From Ewingella americana (GTDB lineage: Bacteria; Pseudomonadota; Gammaproteobacteria; Enterobacterales; Enterobacteriaceae): a stretch of 64,000 nucleotides of DNA. Both the position numbers and the translations under genes were made by a program. The notes under the pieces were generated by a model that ran no database searches, was not told the DNA's origin, and saw nothing but the letters and a program-made list of their open reading frames with translations. Location: positions 682-64,681 of the forward strand of contig NZ_RCZD01000012.1 in NCBI RefSeq assembly GCF_006438725.1, in the 5' to 3' direction. Each line of letters begins with the position of its first letter. Within the stretch, counting starts at the first letter, position 1. Positions 60,467-64,000 of the stretch are shown here, piece after piece.

Positions 60467-61579
60467 TTATTTGATTGGGGTAGACGTGCCGTCTTTATGC
60501 CACTCGAAGATACCGAATTCGAAGCCTTTCAGGTCACCCTTCGCATCCCAACTCAGTGGCCCCATGACCGTATTCACCGGTTCGGCTTTCAGGTTTTTGG
60601 CGATATCTGCCGGTTCCATGCTGCCGCTGCGTTCCATGCCAGTGGTCAGCGCCTGCAACGCGGCGTAGGTGGTCCAGACGAACGGACCGGTTGGATCCAG
60701 TTTCTTGGCTTTCAGCGCATCAACGATAGGCTGGTTAGCCGGAACCTGGTCGTAGCGTTTTGGCAGGGTCACCAGCATGCCTTCAGACGCATCACCGGCA
60801 ATGTTCGACAGTGAAGAGTTGCCCACGCCCTCAGGACCCATAAATTTAGCATTCAGACCGGCTTGTTTCGCCTGGCGCAGGATCTGGCCCATTTCCGGGT
60901 AGTAGCCACCGAAATAAACGAAGTCCACGTTGTCTTTTTTCAGGCGCGCCACCAGCGTGGAGAAATCTTTGTCGCCTGCAGTGATGCCTTCAAACAGCAC
61001 CACATTGCCGCCGTTTTTCTTCAGGCTGTCTTGAACGGAACGCGCCAGACCTTCGCCGTATTGCTGTTTATCATGCACGACGGCAATGCGTTTAGGTTTG
61101 ATGGTATCGAGGATGTATTTTGCGGCAGTCGGGCCTTGGTCAGAATCCAGACCGGTGGTGCGCATCACCATTTTGTAACCACGGGTGGTCAGGTCAGCGT
61201 TGGTCGCTGCTGGCGTGATCATCAGTATGCCTTCGTCTTCATAGATGTCAGACGCAGGCTGGGTAGAAGAAGAGCACAGGTGGCCAATCACGTAACGGAT
61301 GCCGTCGTTGATCACTTTGTTTGCTACGGCGACCGCTTGTTTCGGGTCACAGGCATCATCGTATTCAACGCCAACCAGTTTGTCGCCTTTCACACCACCT
61401 TTAGCATTGATGTCAGCGATGGCCTGTTTGGCACCCGTGAACTCCATGTCGCCGTATTGGGCAACCGGACCTGACATGGCACCGACGATGGCCACTTTGA
61501 TATCTTTTGCGACTGCTGCATGGCTCATGGCTAAAGCGATACATCCTGCCAACCAGATCTTGCCCGTTGTTACTTTCAT
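60467..61579 (-). CDS. livK: Branched-chain amino acid-binding periplasmic protein LivK/LivJ
   Basis: The 370-residue binding protein has a signal peptide ending AAVA (residues 1-24), then [45 protein letters not shown] is the ligand-binding hinge. It is about equally like E. coli LivK and LivJ (for example ITPAAT as in Liv[13 protein letters not shown] nearer LivK). E. coli has both genes; only one is present here, so it probably serves Leu, Ile and Val together. Confidence 0.93.
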   Translation of the reverse strand: MKVTTGKIWLAGCIALAMSHAAVAKDIKVAIVGAMSGPVAQYGDMEFTGAKQAIADINAKGGVKGDKLVGVEYDDACDPKQAVAVANKVINDGIRYVIGHLCSSSTQPASDIYEDEGILMITPAATNADLTTRGYKMVMRTTGLDSDQGPTAAKYILDTIKPKRIAVVHDKQQYGEGLARSVQDSLKKNGGNVVLFEGITAGDKDFSTLVARLKKDNVDFVYFGGYYPEMGQILRQAKQAGLNAKFMGPEGVGNSSLSNIAGDASEGMLVTLPKRYDQVPANQPIVDALKAKKLDPTGPFVWTTYAALQALTTGMERSGSMEPADIAKNLKAEPVNTVMGPLSWDAKGDLKGFEFGIFEWHKDGTSTPIK

Positions 61580-61980
61580 CCTGATACCCCATTTGTCTGT
61601 GATGTGTATGTTGTTTTGCGCCTGCTTAAAACATCATCACTTAAGAATTTTACTATAAGTAATAACGCCTTAGCGGCTTATAGGGTCTTATTTTTAAATA
61701 AGACTTTATTTTTCATATCATTAAACAGGAATATTCTGCTGCAAATCAAATGAGCCAATCAGAAACAAGAGGTGTAAACAGAATTTTATTTGGGTGTTAA
61801 CTCGGTGTTTTGATGAGCAGTCAGCTGTTAACGCTGGCTTTATCAATTAAAGCCAACATTTATCGCTTATAGCGGGATCGCCGAAAAAGTTTTCAACCTG
61901 TTACTGTACAAAAAAAGTTACGCCCCTGTTTTCAGGCTATTCGCTATACTGGTCGCCTGATTTTTCTGAAACCTCATGCC
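61580..61980. promoter_or_regulatory. Divergent livK/panM control region
   Basis: This 401-bp AT-rich spacer holds the livK promoter (minus) and the panM promoter (plus). It contains a 20-bp perfect palindrome, GTCTTATTT-TT-AAATAAGAC, at 61685-61704, about 105 bp before livK. Such AT-rich sequence would suit Lrp, which controls liv in E. coli, but no clear Lrp consensus was identified. A -10-like TATACT stands at 61945-61950 for panM. Confidence 0.6.
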
Positions 61981-62364
61981 ATGAAATTAACCATTCAAAG
62001 ACTCACTTCACTCAGCACCCAGGACCTGATCGATCTGGCAAAAATCTGGCCGGGTCAGACCCCGGCTGACTGGCAAGCCACGCTTGCAGGTGATCGGGCA
62101 TTATTCGCCGCCGTATTTAACGAACGTATTCTTGGGGCAGTAAAAATCGCACTGAGCGGAGACTCGGCCCAACTGAGCGATTTACTGGTGCGCGAAGTCA
62201 CTCGCCGTCGGGGGGTCGGGCTGTATCTGCTGGAAGACTTGCAGGCGCAACTGCCGCAGGTGAAACGCTGGGAGATGAAAGCGGAGCCGGAGGCTGTGCT
62301 GGATGCGTTTATGCCAGCTTGTGGATTTCGCAAAATTGCGGGTGGCTGGGAAAGACAGCCCTGA
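61981..62364 (+). CDS. panM: PanD maturation factor PanM
   Basis: The 127-residue GNAT-fold protein triggers self-cleavage of aspartate decarboxylase PanD and so controls beta-alanine and CoA synthesis. The length equals E. coli PanM (YhhK), and the acetyl-CoA-binding loop reads VREVTRRRGVGLYLLE. In E. coli it sits between livK and livJ; here livJ is absent and rpoH follows in the opposite direction. Confidence 0.93.
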   Translation: MKLTIQRLTSLSTQDLIDLAKIWPGQTPADWQATLAGDRALFAAVFNERILGAVKIALSGDSAQLSDLLVREVTRRRGVGLYLLEDLQAQLPQVKRWEMKAEPEAVLDAFMPACGFRKIAGGWERQP

Positions 62365-62375
62365 ATTTCTGGCAT

Positions 62376-62404
62376 AAAAAAAGCGACCCGAAGGTCGCTT
62401 TTTT
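62376..62404. terminator. Bidirectional terminator between panM and rpoH
   Basis: AAGCGACC (62381-62388) pairs with GGTCGCTT (62393-62400) over a CGAA tetraloop, with A's before and T's after, so it acts on both strands. Confidence 0.9.
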
Positions 62405-62424
62405 ACTTTGGAAACGCCGTATTA

Positions 62425-63282
62425 TCAGGCTTCAATCGCCAGGCGGAGTTTCTTCATGGCGTTCTTTTCTAACTGACGAACACGCTCTGCGGAGACGCCG
62501 TACTTGTCGGCCAGCTCCTGCAAGGTGGATTTGTTGTCATCGTCCAGCCAGCGGGCGCGGATGATATCCTGGCTGCGCTCATCCAAACCTTCCATTGCAT
62601 AAGAGAGTTTGTCCGTCGCGTCTTTATCCCAGTTATCTTCTTCAATACTTTCTGCAAAGTCTGAACTCTTGTCTTGCAGATAAAGCATCGGTGCCATGGC
62701 TGCGCCATCACGTGGTTCGTCGTCCGGGGTTGGGTCAAACGTCATGTCCTGTGCGGCCATGCGTGATTCCATCTCCAGAACGTCTTTGCTGGTCACACCC
62801 AGTTCACGGGCAACGTGCTCAACTTCGTCGTGGCTGAACCAACCCAGACGCTGTTTGTTTTTACGCAGGTTGAAGAACAACTTGCGTTGCGCTTTGGTGG
62901 TCGCGACTTTCACGATGCGCCAGTTACGCAGCACATATTCGTGAATTTCCGCTTTAATCCAATGCACCGCAAAGGAAACCAGACGCACACCGACTTCAGG
63001 ATTGAAGCGGCGTACCGCTTTCATCAGGCCGATGTTGCCTTCCTGGATAAGGTCAGCCTGTGGCAGACCATAGCCTGAATAGTTGCGGGCAATGTGAGCA
63101 ACAAAGCGCAGGTGAGACAAGATCAGATGTTTCGCTGCCTCCAGATCACCGTCGTAATGCAGCCGTTCAGCCAGCGCCCTTTCTTCCTCTGCGGTGAGCA
63201 TAGGATAAGTATTGGCTGCCCGAATGTAGGCTTCCAGACTACCTTGGGGAACTAATGCTAAAGTTTGCATTTCTTTGGTCAT
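62425..63282 (-). CDS. rpoH: RNA polymerase heat-shock sigma factor RpoH (sigma-32)
   Basis: The 285-residue sigma factor directs heat-shock transcription. E. coli RpoH has 284 residues. Region 2 reads [19 protein letters not shown]-like with [20 protein letters not shown]. The RpoH box QRKLFFNLR is intact, and region 4 has the [20 protein letters not shown] helix-turn-helix. In E. coli the start region of this mRNA acts as an RNA thermometer and the protein is controlled by DnaK and FtsH. Confidence 0.97.
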   Translation of the reverse strand: MTKEMQTLALVPQGSLEAYIRAANTYPMLTAEEERALAERLHYDGDLEAAKHLILSHLRFVAHIARNYSGYGLPQADLIQEGNIGLMKAVRRFNPEVGVRLVSFAVHWIKAEIHEYVLRNWRIVKVATTKAQRKLFFNLRKNKQRLGWFSHDEVEHVARELGVTSKDVLEMESRMAAQDMTFDPTPDDEPRDGAAMAPMLYLQDKSSDFAESIEEDNWDKDATDKLSYAMEGLDERSQDIIRARWLDDDNKSTLQELADKYGVSAERVRQLEKNAMKKLRLAIEA

Positions 63283-63462
63283 TCAAAGCCTCTCATGTAT
63301 GACGTCATGTAGGTTTTATACTGCGTTGCTGCGGAGTGAATACCGCTTCGCCTTCGTGGCGCACAAACAAAACAACGCAGAGCCCTTCACCGTTTACTGC
63401 TTTATTACTGAATTCTTTTCTGCCCAATGCTTCAGCGTACCGGCTCATACTTTTGCCGTTTT

Positions 63463-63489
63463 TTCGACCGCGAATTTTACATAAAGTTC
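63463..63489 (-). promoter_or_regulatory. Sigma-E promoter of rpoH (P3-like)
   Basis: GAACTT (63484-63489) and GTCGAA (-10 near 63463-63468) with about 16-bp spacing match the sigma-E consensus and E. coli rpoH P3. Confidence 0.82.
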
Positions 63490-63503
63490 ATTATTCAATG
63501 CAA
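63474..63503 (-). promoter_or_regulatory. Sigma-70 promoter of rpoH overlapping P3
   Basis: TTGCAT (63498-63503) and TAAAAT (63474-63479) are 18 bp apart and interleaved with the sigma-E promoter, as with P4 in E. coli. Confidence 0.6.
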
Positions 63504-63659
63504 GAGCCTAGCGACTTTATGTGACGATCAGGCTACCGGATAGGGAATTTGTGCTTTCGGGGAAGAAGAGATGTAAGACGACGTGATAGAGCAACCGATC
63601 TTGCTCTCCCCCTGTGCACAAGATCCTGTACATCAGGGGAAGAGTATATCAAAGAATCG

Positions 63660-64000
63660 CTATTGTGGTGTAAATCGCCGTAAATGTTGTACCGTTGCCA
63701 GCCACGCGGCAATCCAGCCAATCATCGCGGAAATCAGCAGCAGCAACAGGCTTTCGTCCCACGCCAGACCGTGCAGATCAAACGTCGTACCGAAGACTTT
63801 CGCCACCTGCGTCACCACGCTTTCCAGACGTAACACCAGCGCTTCGGAAAGGATCAGTGACAGCAACGCACCACAGAAGCCGAGCATCGCCCCACCGTTA
63901 AGGAACGGACGCAGAATGAAGCCATCAGTGGCGCCAATCAGTTTCATCACGTTGATCGTATCGCGGCGGCTGAAGATACTCAGACGCACACTGTTACCAA
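63660..64000 (-). CDS. ftsX: Cell division protein FtsX (C-terminal part)
   Basis: This is the last ~113 residues of FtsX, the permease-like partner of FtsE that activates septal amidases. The frame runs off the right edge ([20 protein letters not shown] upstream of the first internal ATG). It contains the FtsX C-terminal [15 protein letters not shown] span, the loop DLHGLAWDE and the terminal spans ending [14 protein letters not shown], nearly as in E. coli. The gene order ftsX-rpoH is conserved. Confidence 0.95.
   Translation of the reverse strand, partial: GNSVRLSIFSRRDTINVMKLIGATDGFILRPFLNGGAMLGFCGALLSLILSEALVLRLESVVTQVAKVFGTTFDLHGLAWDESLLLLLISAMIGWIAAWLATVQHLRRFTPQ

Larger units (their letters stand above)
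63283..63659 (-). promoter_or_regulatory. rpoH promoter region between ftsX and rpoH
   Basis: This 377-bp spacer carries the rpoH promoters. A sigma-E promoter and an overlapping sigma-70 promoter are listed separately. Upstream, an imperfect stem (63603-63643) contains TTGTGCACA, close to a DnaA box. DnaA boxes are known in the E. coli rpoH promoter. No gene is seen. Confidence 0.75.

Overview
The window is chromosomal DNA of an enterobacterium. Gene content, protein lengths and local order match Escherichia coli and Yersiniaceae very closely (hemG-trkH-yigZ-pepQ; fadBA; ubiE-ubiJ-ubiB-tatABCD; ugpBAEC-ugpQ; livKHMGF; rpoH-ftsX). The arrangement resembles a Serratia/Rahnella/Ewingella-type member of the Yersiniaceae, but the genus is inference only.

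Left core (1-22.9 kb): the leader and tandem P1/P2 promoters of an rRNA operon leave the left edge on the minus strand, behind hemG, trkH, yigZ and pepQ. Then come the FadR-controlled fadBA operon, fre, ubiD, a peptidase E, rfaH, the tat and ubiquinone genes, rmuC, a DedA protein, a tyrosine phosphatase, udp (with a paired CRP-site promoter) and ysgA.

First insertion (22.9-36.9 kb): this lies between ysgA and metE, which are adjacent in E. coli. It holds a complete frw/pfl cluster (ptsA, frwC, frwB, pflD, pflC, frwD, yijO) with a wrecked fsaB remnant beside ptsA. Next is an uncommon cassette: two DUF2589 proteins, a phage-type lysozyme, a secreted barnase-fold protein with altered catalytic positions, a papain-like cysteine peptidase, two small holin-like membrane proteins, and a LuxR-type regulator. 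It looks like a domesticated lysis or secretion module with cargo.

metE, metR and the biotin transporter yigM follow (37-41.2 kb), then yhhA, which in E. coli sits next to ugpQ. A second insertion (41.7-49.9 kb) separates yhhA from ugpQ. It is a LysR-controlled biosynthetic operon: a possible dimeric-barrel protein, an AfsA-type hotdog protein (the gamma-butyrolactone synthase family), an unknown protein, a 4-oxalocrotonate-tautomerase-like protein, a HAD phosphatase, an MFS exporter, a carboxymuconolactone-decarboxylase-like protein and a thiolase, with a convergent aldo/keto reductase. AfsA plus HAD phosphatase plus a reductase is the logic of actinobacterial butenolide/furan signal synthesis. 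This is the best candidate in the window for an undescribed system.

Right core (50-64 kb): glycerol-3-phosphate uptake (ugp, with Pho boxes), a PLP aminotransferase, branched-chain amino acid uptake (liv), panM, rpoH with its sigma-E promoter, and the 3' end of ftsX at the right edge.
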